NCBI RefSeq assembly: GCF_025854335.1
Contig: NZ_CP107716.1
Location: 1,109,001 to 1,173,000, forward strand
DNA from: Pelagibacterium flavum
GTDB taxonomy: Bacteria > Pseudomonadota > Alphaproteobacteria > Rhizobiales > Devosiaceae
Length of the DNA stretch: 64,000 bases
Direction of reading: 5' to 3'
Shown here: positions 34,720-42,375 of the stretch, one piece after another
Numbering within the stretch: position 1 is the stretch's first letter
Layout: each line of letters opens with the position of its first letter
Program-made: the position numbers and the translations under genes
The notes under the pieces: generated by a model
Told to the model about the DNA's origin: nothing
Databases searched by the model: none
Seen by the model: only the letters and a program-made list of their open reading frames with translations

Positions 34720-36333
34720 TTATTCGATAATCGTGATGCGACCGTCGGTGTAGGGGGTGTATTCACCGCCCTGCGCTGCGATGTAATCGGCCAGAACCTG
34801 CTCGAGCGGCGGGCCGAAATCGTAGGGGTTGTCGCCTTCGGCAAATGTGCCGTAGCCGTCGCCGCCGCCACGCATATAGTTGTTGGTGACGATGATGTAG
34901 GTGGCTTCCTCGTCGATCGGCACCCATTCCCCGCCCTCATTGACAAGCACGTCACTGATGCGCTCACCGACCGGATTGGCCAGGGTGTAGGAATATTTCA
35001 GCCCCGCGACCTGCGGGAAGCGACCGGCGCCGTTCTCGATGTCGGACACGCCGTTTTCCAGAGCGTCAATCACATCGGCGCCGGAAATCTCGACAGTAGC
35101 CATGGTGTTGGAGAAGGGCAGGACGGTCAGCACTTCGCCCATGGTGATTTCGCCTTCGTCGATGGACGAGCGCAGGCCGCCGCCGTTCTGGATGGCGATG
35201 GTCGCACCCTGTGCGGAGGCGCGGTCGAGGATCGCATCGGCAACCAGGTTACCCATGGAACATTCCTCGACACGGCAGACTTCACGGCTGCCTTCGATGA
35301 CCGCAGTGGTGGTTCCGATCACCTCTGACATCAGTTCCTGAAGCGGTTCTTCGAGTTCGGCGAGACGAGCGACATATTCCTCGTTCGGGGTCACCGAGGC
35401 ATCGATAAGGATCGGAGCGCCTTCAGCGGATACGACATTGCCTTCAGCGTCCCAGGTCACGGCGATCTCGCCGAGATATTTGCCATAGGCGTAGGCTGTG
35501 ACGACGGGCACCTCATTGCCATCGACGCCGTCGATGAGTGTCGGATAGCCGCCCACCGCGCTTTCGTCGGTGTTGGAGAGCAGCGAGTGCGAATGGCCGC
35601 CAACCACGACGTCCACGCCGGGAACGTTGGAGGCGATCTCAAGGTCACGGCTGTAGCCGACATGGGTCAGCGCGATGATCTTGTCGATGCCTTGGGCGGT
35701 GAGGGCTTCGGCCTGTGCGGTGAGGCTGTCGATCACGTCCTCGAACTCGACATTGTCGCCGGGCGAAGAGGTTTCGTCGGTGTCTTCGGCCAGGGCCGAG
35801 ATGATGCCGATCTGTTCGCCGCCGATTTCCAGAACATGGGTCCCCGGGATGCGGCCTTCGAGCAAGGGCTCGTTTTCGACATTGGTGTTGCCCGAGATCA
35901 GCGGGTATTCGATGGCGTCGAGCAGCGCGGCCAGTTCTTCCGGTCCGTCGTCAAACTCGTGATTGCCAACGGCCATCACGTCGATGCCGAGATCGTTGGA
36001 GAACTCGGCGACGATTTCGCTGCGGTACTGGGTGTAGAACAGCGAGCCCTGGAACCAGTCACCGGCGTCGAGCAGGACGACGTTTTCGCCGTCGAGTTCA
36101 GCCCGCTTGTCGTCGATCGCTGTCTTGACGCGCGCAATGCCGCCGAAACACTCACCGGCGGCGTCGGCTTCCGCATCGCAATTGGCGTCGAAGGCGTTAA
36201 TGGGGCCGAAACGCGAATGGAAATCGTTAAGGTGGAGGATATTGAGCGTGAATTCGCCTTCCTGCGCGCTGATGGGGCCGGTCAGCCCCACGGTCAGCGC
36301 CAGCGCGGAGGCGCCGAGCAACAGATGTTTCAT
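34720..36333 (-). CDS. Periplasmic bifunctional metallophosphatase / 5'-nucleotidase (UshA family)
   Basis: The product has 537 residues with a signal peptide (MKHLLLGASALALTVGLTGPISAQ). The metallophosphoesterase domain shows LNILHLNDFHSRF, LLDAGDWFQGSLFYT, VMAVGNHEFDDG, ALTHVGYSRD and VVGGHSHSL, which give the full set of dimetal ligands. The C-terminal 5'-nucleotidase domain (about residues 330-530) has the substrate stacking region IVTNNYMRGGGDGYGTF. It should dephosphorylate nucleotides in the periplasm to nucleosides that the BMP importer in this window could take up. A RutR-like palindrome lies 138 bases upstream. Confidence 0.92.
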   Translation of the reverse strand: MKHLLLGASALALTVGLTGPISAQEGEFTLNILHLNDFHSRFGPINAFDANCDAEADAAGECFGGIARVKTAIDDKRAELDGENVVLLDAGDWFQGSLFYTQYRSEIVAEFSNDLGIDVMAVGNHEFDDGPEELAALLDAIEYPLISGNTNVENEPLLEGRIPGTHVLEIGGEQIGIISALAEDTDETSSPGDNVEFEDVIDSLTAQAEALTAQGIDKIIALTHVGYSRDLEIASNVPGVDVVVGGHSHSLLSNTDESAVGGYPTLIDGVDGNEVPVVTAYAYGKYLGEIAVTWDAEGNVVSAEGAPILIDASVTPNEEYVARLAELEEPLQELMSEVIGTTTAVIEGSREVCRVEECSMGNLVADAILDRASAQGATIAIQNGGGLRSSIDEGEITMGEVLTVLPFSNTMATVEISGADVIDALENGVSDIENGAGRFPQVAGLKYSYTLANPVGERISDVLVNEGGEWVPIDEEATYIIVTNNYMRGGGDGYGTFAEGDNPYDFGPPLEQVLADYIAAQGGEYTPYTDGRITIIE

Positions 36334-36470
36334 GATCCCTTGTTCCCTTTATCTTCGAGACGCTTGCCACGTCTCTATTCCATGCCTTTGCGACGGTCGT
36401 GTTACAGCGCCGCCGTTGTGCACATGGGAGCAAAGTCAAACACGTTTGTCTGGAGAGGGGAAGCGAAAAT

Positions 36471-36486
36471 TTGACCGGCTGGTCAA
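36471..36486. promoter_or_regulatory. RutR-like palindrome upstream of the 5'-nucleotidase
   Basis: TTGACCGGCTGGTCAA has perfect TTGACC / GGTCAA arms and matches 13 of 14 fixed positions of the E. coli RutR site TTGACCANNTGGTCAA. It lies in the only intergenic space between the nucleotidase and nrsF genes and can control only the nucleotidase, since nrsF ends there. Confidence 0.55.
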
Positions 36487-36512
36487 TTTATGACGTCCTT
36501 GTCACAAATGCC

Positions 36513-37154
36513 CTACCAGCGCAGGAGTTTCCGGCCCAGCAGCGCACCGGAGAGGGCGACCAGCCCGACCCCCACAGAATACCAAAGAGCCAGGAAAAGC
36601 ATCCCGTATTCCCCACAATGGAACGCATAGACCGAAGCGCCTGCACCACCCGACGCGAGGCCCGCGGCCAGGCCGGCCAGAGTTGGATTGGCCGGGGCAA
36701 GGCGCCGCATGACCGCCAGCATGATGGCCAGCACGGGGGCGGAGAATGCGACAATGAAGAACGGGCAGACCAGCGCCGTGCTGCCAAAGATCAGAACGGG
36801 CCTGACTGCCTCGGGCGCGTTGCCCCACTGCCAGAGCCCACCGGCCAGCGTGAGGGCGAACACTCCGCCAACCGCCCACAGACCCGGCCAGCTGTCTTTC
36901 TCCGGGCGTGACAGCGCCATGGCAGCCGCCAGGCCAAGCAGGGCGAGCACGCTCGTATAGCCAAGCTTGATCCAGAACATGGCGGTGCCCGGTGCCGTGA
37001 GGATGTCGGTGCGCAGGCCGATCCAGAACACCATCATGATCGCGGCAATGATGGCACCAGCGGTTACCGCGCAAGCCAGCATCCATTGCGGCGTGCCGCG
37101 CCGGGTGGGGCGCAAATCGTCGACGAGGCGATCGATCAGATCGGGATTGTTCAT
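36513..37154 (-). CDS. nrsF: NrsF-type membrane anti-sigma factor (DUF1109)
   Basis: This 213-residue inner-membrane protein has six hydrophobic helices after a short cytoplasmic N-terminus (MNNPDLIDRLVDDLRPTRR). It belongs to the DUF1109/NrsF family that holds the ECF factor SigF inactive. Two cysteines in the family-typical places, Cys130 (STALVCPFF) and Cys180 (YAFHCGEYG), are likely redox or metal sensors; Cys28 is a third. The ATG overlaps the sigF stop by four bases (ATGA), so the two are translationally coupled. Confidence 0.88.
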   Translation of the reverse strand: MNNPDLIDRLVDDLRPTRRGTPQWMLACAVTAGAIIAAIMMVFWIGLRTDILTAPGTAMFWIKLGYTSVLALLGLAAAMALSRPEKDSWPGLWAVGGVFALTLAGGLWQWGNAPEAVRPVLIFGSTALVCPFFIVAFSAPVLAIMLAVMRRLAPANPTLAGLAAGLASGGAGASVYAFHCGEYGMLFLALWYSVGVGLVALSGALLGRKLLRW

Positions 37155-37696
37155 CGTCTGTCTCCCGCAAAGCGCGCCATGAGCGCTTTCAAGCCCCGGT
37201 GGATGGCGATTTTTGCCGCGCCCTCGGTCATGCCATGGGCCGATGCGGCTTCAGAAACCGAAGAGCCTTCGACCTTGACCTTGCGGATCAGGGTCGAAGT
37301 GCGCTCGGGCAGGGTTGCGAGCACCCGGTCGAGATCGTGGGCAGCCATAGTGCTGCCCGGCTGCGAGCCATCGGCGAAGTCATCGTCCAGCGGCACTGTG
37401 GCACGGATGGAGTGGCGGCGCAGATGATCGACGAGCTTGTAATGGGCAATGGCGTGCAGCCAGGCGGTAAACGGCCGGTCCGGATCGTAGGTCAGACGTC
37501 TTGTGTGCACGGCCAACAGCGTCTCCTGAATCAAGTCCTCGACATGGGCGGCATGGGTTGGAGCGAGCCGCCGGGAAAAATAGATGCGCAGATAATGGGT
37601 CAACTCGCCGAGAAGCTGACGATAGGCCGGCTTGTCGCCGTCGAGCGACGACAGCACCAGCGCACGGAGCTGCGTTTCGAGAGAATCCATATGCAT
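37151..37696 (-). CDS. sigF: ECF RNA polymerase sigma factor SigF
   Basis: The product has 181 residues from the ATG at 37696, which has GAGG five bases upstream; an ATG six bases further on is possible. Region 2 is YLRIYFSRRLAPTHAAHVEDLIQETLLAVHTRRLTYDPDRPFTAWLHAIAHYKLVDHLRR. Region 4 is LATLPERTSTLIRKVKVEGSSVSEAASAHGMTEGAAKIAIHRGLKAL. It pairs with the NrsF anti-sigma factor. Its own promoter and that of the divergent operon both have GTAAC-N16-CGAA, so it should activate itself and the methionine-rich protein/YedZ/YedY genes. Confidence 0.92.
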   Translation of the reverse strand: MHMDSLETQLRALVLSSLDGDKPAYRQLLGELTHYLRIYFSRRLAPTHAAHVEDLIQETLLAVHTRRLTYDPDRPFTAWLHAIAHYKLVDHLRRHSIRATVPLDDDFADGSQPGSTMAAHDLDRVLATLPERTSTLIRKVKVEGSSVSEAASAHGMTEGAAKIAIHRGLKALMARFAGDRR

Positions 37697-37706
37697 CAGG
37701 CCTCTA

Positions 37707-37732
37707 TTCGTCCCACGCCGCCGAAACGTTAC
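37707..37732 (-). promoter_or_regulatory. SigF-type ECF promoter of sigF-nrsF
   Basis: On the minus strand GTAACG (37732-37727) is followed after exactly 16 bases by CGAA (37710-37707), 10 bases before the sigF start codon. The same elements with the same spacing occur on the other strand. Confidence 0.75.
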
Positions 37733-37779
37733 AGCGGGGCCGCGAAATAATCGAGTTGGGTACACGATTTCGTGAGGGT

Positions 37780-37805
37780 GTAACCTGGGCTGAACCGAAA
37801 ACGAA
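37780..37805 (+). promoter_or_regulatory. SigF-type ECF promoter of the methionine-rich/YedZY operon
   Basis: GTAACC (37780-37785), 16 bases, then CGAA (37802-37805) fit the known SigF consensus. The start codon of the small methionine-rich protein is 53 bases downstream. Confidence 0.8.
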
Positions 37806-37858
37806 TGTTGAGCCGTACCGTATCAATGAGCTGCGGTCGCAACCTCAAGGGAGACTAA

Positions 37859-38197
37859 ATGATGTTCACCAAAACGATTTTTGCCGCCGCCGTTCTTGCG
37901 CTGACCCTTCCGGCCGCCGTCCAGGCTCAGGATGCAATGGCCAGCGACAGCATGGCCAGTGACTCGATGGCGAGCGATTCCATGGCCATGGATTCCATGG
38001 CGCCGATGATGTCGGAGGAGGATCTCGCGCTCTGCATCGAGCAGGCCCAGGCGATCACCTTTGCTGACGTGGCCGCAGCGGCGGAAGAAGCATGCCATAC
38101 GGTTCACAATGGCGAGGCCATGGGTTCCGACGCCATGGCGGGTGATGCTATGGCGAGCGAGACAATGGAAGGCGACGCTATGGCGCCGCAGCAGTAA
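37859..38197 (+). CDS. Methionine-rich periplasmic repeat protein (MrpX-like)
   Basis: The protein has 112 residues with a signal peptide (cut after about residue 23, AVQA). The mature chain of 89 residues has 13 methionines, no lysine and no arginine. Five methionines are spaced exactly five residues apart at 27, 32, 37, 42 and 47 (MASDS units), and again at 88, 93, 98, 103 and 108, flanking a helical middle with Cys59 and Cys79. In Azospira such a protein (MrpX) under SigF is oxidised by hypochlorite and repaired by the YedY1/YedZ1 methionine sulfoxide reductase. Here it is followed by just such genes. The role is inferred from composition and context. Confidence 0.82.
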   Translation: MMFTKTIFAAAVLALTLPAAVQAQDAMASDSMASDSMASDSMAMDSMAPMMSEEDLALCIEQAQAITFADVAAAAEEACHTVHNGEAMGSDAMAGDAMASETMEGDAMAPQQ

Positions 38198-38268
38198 GCC
38201 TGCTCTAATGCCGCTTCGCCCCGATTGGCGGATGCCATGGGGCGAAGCATTCCGACAGGGAGAACGAG

Positions 38269-39108
38269 ATGTCCGGAGCTTCCAGCCAGGACCCCACCGC
38301 CAGGCAGGTCATCAAGCGTCAGTCGATCTGGACGCGGCTCACCCATTGGGTGTGGGTGATTTGCCTGTTCTTTCTGTTGTTTACCGGACTGCAGATTTTC
38401 AACGCCCATCCGAGCCTCTATATCGGGCAGCAATCGGGGTTCGAATTTTCCAATTCGATCCTGTCGATGGGCGCCGTCCGCAATCCCGACGGATCGATCT
38501 CGGGGATCACGACAATCTTCGGGCATCGCTTCGATACCACCGGTATCTTCGGCTATTCGGGGCCGGAAGGTCAGGAACGGGTGCGCGGCTTTCCCGCGTG
38601 GGCGACCATTCCCTCCTATCAGGATCTGGGCACCGGTCGTGTCGTTCACCTGTTCTTCGGCTGGCTTCTGGTCGGCACCATGTTCGTCTGGTTCGTTGCC
38701 AGTCTCATCAACGGACATTTGCGGCGCGACATCATTCCGACCGGCACGGACATCAAGTCGCTGCCTTCCGATGTTGCCGCCCATGCGCGGCTGAAATTCC
38801 GTCACACGCGGCATTACAACGTGCTGCAAAAGCTCAGCTACGGCGTCGTGCTGCTGATCCTGTTTCCGCTGATCGTTCTGACCGGGCTCTCCATGTCACC
38901 GGGCATGAACGCGGCCTGGCCGTGGCTGATTGAAATCTTCGGTGGGCGGCAGACGGCGCGCACCATCCATTTCATCACCATGGCGCTGCTGGTGGGGTTC
39001 TTTATCGTCCATATCGTCATGGTGCTGCTGGCAGGACCGCTCAACACGATGCGCTCGATGGTTACCGGCAAATACAGGATCGACCCCGAAACGGAGGGAG
39101 AGAAATGA
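38269..39108 (+). CDS. Cytochrome b561-type membrane subunit (YedZ1-like)
   Basis: The product has 279 residues with four main membrane helices. Histidines placed within helices, His26 (TRLTHWVW), His127 (RVVHLFFGW), His234 and His248 (TIHFITMALLVGFFIVHIV), are good candidates for the ligands of two b hemes. A periplasmic loop of about 60 residues separates helices 1 and 2. It resembles hydrogenase/formate dehydrogenase-type cytochrome b rather than canonical MsrQ. It should feed quinol electrons to the molybdoenzyme encoded next, whose ATG overlaps its stop by four bases. Confidence 0.85.
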   Translation: MSGASSQDPTARQVIKRQSIWTRLTHWVWVICLFFLLFTGLQIFNAHPSLYIGQQSGFEFSNSILSMGAVRNPDGSISGITTIFGHRFDTTGIFGYSGPEGQERVRGFPAWATIPSYQDLGTGRVVHLFFGWLLVGTMFVWFVASLINGHLRRDIIPTGTDIKSLPSDVAAHARLKFRHTRHYNVLQKLSYGVVLLILFPLIVLTGLSMSPGMNAAWPWLIEIFGGRQTARTIHFITMALLVGFFIVHIVMVLLAGPLNTMRSMVTGKYRIDPETEGEK

Positions 39109-39893
39109 AGCGCTTTTCAATGCAGCGGCGAAAGTTCCTCACCGCGTCGGCGGCCGGCGTGGCCGGGGTGACGCTGGCGGGGTGCGATCAGTTCGATTCC
39201 CTGTTGCGGCCCGGCCATCCGGTGCGCGACACGCTCGCTTCGGCGAACGATCTGACCCTTGCCGCCCAAAGACTGTTTTTGGGCGATGAGGCACTGGCCA
39301 AGGAATTTGCCGAAAGCGAAATCCGCCAGGGCATGCGTCCTAACGGGACAACCGACCCGCAGAAGGCCGACTACGTCGCGCTGCGGAATAATGATTTTGC
39401 CGACTATCAACTGGTGGTCGACGGACTTGTGGAAACCCCGCAATCCTACTCTCTCAACCAGTTGCGCAATATGCCGTCGCGGACCCAGATCACCCGCCAC
39501 GACTGCGTCGAGGGTTGGAGCTGTATTGCCAAATGGACCGGCGTGCCGCTTACGCTCATCCTCGACGAGGTTCGCCCCACGGCCAATGCGCGCTATTGCG
39601 TTTTCCATTGCTACGACAATTACGGGGGCGGGCTTTCGGCCTCACCTTATTACGAAAGTGTCGATCTGATCGATGCGCGCCATCCTCAGACGATTCTGGC
39701 CTATGGCATGAACGATGCCGCTTTGCCGGTGCGCAACGGCGCGCCTGTGCGGGTGCGGATCGAGCGCCAGCTTGGCTACAAGATGGCCAAATATCTGCGT
39801 CGCATCGAACTTGTCGACGATTTCAGCCAGTTGCACCGCGGCAAGGGCAGCTATTGGGCCGATCACGGGTATGATTGGTACGCAGGGATATAG
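39105..39893 (+). CDS. YedY/MsrP-like molybdopterin-dependent oxidoreductase
   Basis: The product has 262 residues. The N-terminus has a twin-arginine signal (MQRRKFLTASAAG) and a possible lipobox (TLAGC, Cys27), pointing to Tat export and perhaps lipid anchoring. The sulfite-oxidase-fold core has the molybdenum-ligand Cys134 in RHDCVEGWSCIAKWTGVPL, close to the RCVEAWS motif of YedY, and APVRVRIERQLGYKMAKYLRRIELVDDF for the cofactor. Together with the cytochrome b it should reduce protein methionine sulfoxide in the periplasm. It ends ten bases before the convergent allA gene. Confidence 0.87.
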   Translation: MKRFSMQRRKFLTASAAGVAGVTLAGCDQFDSLLRPGHPVRDTLASANDLTLAAQRLFLGDEALAKEFAESEIRQGMRPNGTTDPQKADYVALRNNDFADYQLVVDGLVETPQSYSLNQLRNMPSRTQITRHDCVEGWSCIAKWTGVPLTLILDEVRPTANARYCVFHCYDNYGGGLSASPYYESVDLIDARHPQTILAYGMNDAALPVRNGAPVRVRIERQLGYKMAKYLRRIELVDDFSQLHRGKGSYWADHGYDWYAGI

Positions 39894-39902
39894 GCCGTCC
39901 GA

Positions 39903-40403
39903 TTACGTTTGGTCGAGCTTAACGCTAAAGGGCACCTCAAAGACGTGCTCTTGGAGATTGTCGCCATCGCCGCCGCGATCGACGACAAGGAAGTCGCCTT
40001 CCTCTTCAAGCGTCGTCAAGACGCCGTGCCAGACATTGCGCCCGATATTGATCCCAACGCCGGGTTCGGTCAGGAAAGCCAGTGGCGTACCGGGGACGCC
40101 ATCGCGATCCGGTGCGACGATCACCAGGAAGGGGCGCCGATGGAGCGGCATGAAGGCCTGCGAGCCCAGCGGATGGCGTTCGACCAGCGTCAGGGACAAG
40201 GGCAACTGATAGGGCTTGCCGCGAAAGATCGAGATCAGCGTGCGCCCGTTCTCACCACCGATTTCGACATTGGCGAGATCGTGGAAGCGCTCGGTCATCC
40301 CGTTGTTGATGGGATAGTGATGCGCGCCCTCGGTGGTCAGCACCTGCCCGAACGGGGCGAAGGCCTCTTTGGTCAGCGGCGCGGCCAGAATTGTTTTCGT
40401 CAT
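39903..40403 (-). CDS. allA: Ureidoglycolate lyase
   Basis: The product has 166 residues from the ATG that overlaps the stop of the upstream gene. Family features are LTKEAFAPFGQVL, RTLISIFRGKPYQLPLSLTLVERHPLGSQAFMPLHRRPFLVIVAPD and GVGINIGRNVWHGVLTTLEEEGDFLVVDRGGDGDNLQEH, a cupin-like bicupin fold. It splits ureidoglycolate into glyoxylate and urea, the last step of purine-ring breakdown. It forms a two-gene unit with the ureidoglycine aminohydrolase gene. Confidence 0.92.
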   Translation of the reverse strand: MTKTILAAPLTKEAFAPFGQVLTTEGAHHYPINNGMTERFHDLANVEIGGENGRTLISIFRGKPYQLPLSLTLVERHPLGSQAFMPLHRRPFLVIVAPDRDGVPGTPLAFLTEPGVGINIGRNVWHGVLTTLEEEGDFLVVDRGGDGDNLQEHVFEVPFSVKLDQT

Positions 40404-41227
40404 GGGCGGCCCAGCTTCATGTGTCGGTTGACGTCCTTGTAAAGCAGGTAGCGGAACGGGCCGGGACCGCCTGCGTAACAGGCCTGCGGGCAAAAGGCGC
40501 GCAGCCACATGTAATCGCCGGCTTCCACTTCCACCCAGTCCTGATTGAGCCGATAGACCGCCTTGCCCTCGAGCACGTAAAGCCCGTGCTCCATGACATG
40601 GGTTTCGGCAAAGGGGATGACCGCGCCGGGCTGCAGGGTGACGATATTGACGTGCATGTCGTGGCGCAGATCGGTGGGCTCGACAAAGCGCGTCGTTGCC
40701 CATTGGCCCTCGGTTCCGGGCATGGAGGTGGGGTCGATTTCCTGATCGGAGGAGACGAAGGCGGGCGGGGTGTCGAGCCCTTCGACCTTTTCGTATGCCT
40801 TGCGGATCCAGTGAAAACGGGCAGGTTCAGCGCCGGTGCTGCGCAGGGTCCATTCGGTTGCGGGCGGGATATAGGCATAACCGCCCGGCGCCAATGTGTA
40901 GGTGGTTCCGACCAGCGAGAGCGAAATTTCACCGGCGGTAACAAACAACACGGCCTGGGCCTGCGGGTCGGGCTCGGGCCTGTCGCTGCCGCCACCCGGC
41001 GCGACTTCCATGATGTATTGGGAAAACGTCTCGGCAAAGCCCGAAAGCGGGCGCGAGATCACCCATAGCCGCGTCTTGTCCCAGTGGGGAAGATAACTCG
41101 TCACGATATCGCGCATCACGCCCTTGGGGATCACCGCATAGGCATCGGTAAACACCGCGCGGTCGCTGAGAATCTGGGTCTGGGGCGGGTGCCCGCCAGG
41201 GGCGGAAGCATAGGGGTGATCGGTCAT
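40400..41227 (-). CDS. allE: (S)-ureidoglycine aminohydrolase
   Basis: This 275-residue bicupin of the YlbA/UGHY family shows DRAVFTDAYAVIPKGVMRDIVTSYLPHWDKTRLWVISRPLSGFAETFSQYIMEVAPGGGSDRPE and, in the second cupin, PGAVIPFAETHVMEHGLYVLEGKAVYRLNQDWVEVEAGDYMWLRAFCPQACYAGG, with the manganese-binding ETHVMEHG region. It removes ammonia from ureidoglycine to give ureidoglycolate for AllA. The start at 41227 matches the family length; the frame continues upstream without similarity. The gene that should make its substrate, allC, is not in the window. Confidence 0.9.
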   Translation of the reverse strand: MTDHPYASAPGGHPPQTQILSDRAVFTDAYAVIPKGVMRDIVTSYLPHWDKTRLWVISRPLSGFAETFSQYIMEVAPGGGSDRPEPDPQAQAVLFVTAGEISLSLVGTTYTLAPGGYAYIPPATEWTLRSTGAEPARFHWIRKAYEKVEGLDTPPAFVSSDQEIDPTSMPGTEGQWATTRFVEPTDLRHDMHVNIVTLQPGAVIPFAETHVMEHGLYVLEGKAVYRLNQDWVEVEAGDYMWLRAFCPQACYAGGPGPFRYLLYKDVNRHMKLGRP

Positions 41228-42051
41228 CAAAAACGCTTGTCGGTCAATCGGAATGATCAGACTGACAGCGCCGAGCCCGATTTGGCAATATGGGCGAGGA
41301 GAGAAACTTGCGCGGCGCTTCGTTGCCAGCGCTTGGAGGAGCCTCCCACTCGTAATCGGCAGGGCTGGTGCTCCTTCACGATCGCTTACCTCACCCCCCT
41401 GCGCGCCATCCTCGGGCTCGCTCCGCTCTCTACCCATCACCATCACCCGCCCCACCCCGTCGTCATCCCCGGGTCAAGCCCGAGGATGACGCGGGGAGGA
41501 GTGTGGGATTCTGGAGAACATGCCACCCCTCCCTTGTCATTCCGGGGCTTGTTCCCGGAAACCATCATGATGAGCGTCCACGCCCCAGCCGCAAAGAAAC
41601 TTATCCCCGCTTCCGTGACCTCCCCCATACTCCCTCTCACGAACCCGCGCATATGGACGCAAGCGCAACGAACGTTTGGGTGGGTTTGGTCCGGGTTCCT
41701 TGCGGGTCGCCGCAGGGAAGGCCCAAACGTCACAAGCGCCGGACGGCGTGAACCGGCCGCCTGATCTCGATTTCGAGACTGGCGCGATTTTGCTAACGCC
41801 GTCGTACTCTCGAAAGGGAGAAGGGATTGACCCTAGCCTTCTGAAGGGCGACTAAGCCAAAAACCCCGGGCGCGTGGGGCGATGATCGCTTCATATACTA
41901 AAATACAGTGCGGAGCGTTCATCGCCCCATGCCGTTCTTCGATCCGTCCTTCGGCCAATCGTGCCGGTGGCGCGATTGGAGGTGAGAAGGCCATGAGAGC
42001 TAAGCTCGAATGGCGATCATAGCCCGAGGCCATTGGCCGTCGGAGGTTTTG
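41228..42051. other. 824-base stretch without recognised gene; palindromic and structured
   Basis: No reading frame here has family similarity or a convincing start. Up to about 41600 it holds intergenic palindromes (41455-41496 and 41540-41560). Between 41660 and 41880 it is dense in inverted repeats: ACGTTTGGG / CCCAAACGT (41672-41680 with 41722-41730) enclosing TTCCTTGCGG / CCGCAGGGAA (41696-41719), and TCTCGA-TT-TCGAGA (41765-41778). A structured RNA or a decayed element is possible. The last 150 bases before the ArsR gene show nothing recognisable. Confidence 0.6.
41455..41496. repeat. Intergenic palindrome, GTCATCC-type
   Basis: Left arm 41455-41468 and right arm 41484-41496 pair except for one unpaired base (CCCCG-T-CGTCATCC / GGATGACG-CGGGG). 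The core GTCATCC…GGATGAC resembles the right part of the repeat at 7201-7230. A related shorter palindrome, TTCCGGG…CCCGGAA, follows at 41540-41560. Confidence 0.6.
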
Positions 42052-42375
42052 TCATGCCTTCAGTTCGGTCTCCAGCCGCGACATCAGCCCGACAGCGTTT
42101 CGGGCATAGTCGCCGATCCAGCGGTCGTGGATGGATTTTATGGGCAGGGCGTTGAGATGGTTCCAGCGCTCGCGACCTTCCTTACGCGCCACGATTAGTC
42201 CGGCGGTTTCGAGCACCTTCATGTGCTGCATCACCGTGCAGCGGTCGATCTGGGGAAACAGTGCAACCAACTGGCCGGTGGTTTTCGGTTCGTCCTTTAA
42301 GGCATCGAGGATCGCCCGGCGCTTCCGGTCGGCAAGGGCTTTGAAAATAGTGTCCGAATCATCGTCGCTTGACAT
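42052..42375 (-). CDS. ArsR-family transcriptional regulator
   Basis: This 107-residue winged-helix protein (IFKALADRKRRAILDALKDEPKTTGQLVALFPQIDRCTVMQHMKVLETAGLIVARKEGRERWNHLNALPIKSIHDRWIGDYA) belongs to the branch usually paired with SRPBCC/AHSA1 proteins. No metal-binding cysteine pair is seen (one Cys only). It is divergent from two SRPBCC genes. Its start codon lies within a 20-bp perfect palindrome and no ribosome-binding site precedes it, so the mRNA may be leaderless and self-repressed. Confidence 0.88.
   Translation of the reverse strand: MSSDDDSDTIFKALADRKRRAILDALKDEPKTTGQLVALFPQIDRCTVMQHMKVLETAGLIVARKEGRERWNHLNALPIKSIHDRWIGDYARNAVGLMSRLETELKA

Noticed and set aside
36378-36405. GTAACA … GGAAT on the minus strand before the nucleotidase, resembling the SigF promoter
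   Set aside because: The spacing (18 bases) and both elements differ from the two convincing SigF sites; not strong enough.
41993-42022. Tiny frame MRAKLEWRS with a GGAGG upstream
   Set aside because: Nine codons only, no downstream gene in the same direction that it could regulate as a leader peptide.
41833-42033. 66-codon minus-strand frame before the ArsR gene
   Set aside because: No ribosome-binding site, no recognisable motif, and it ends in a region of inverted repeats; cannot be supported as a gene.
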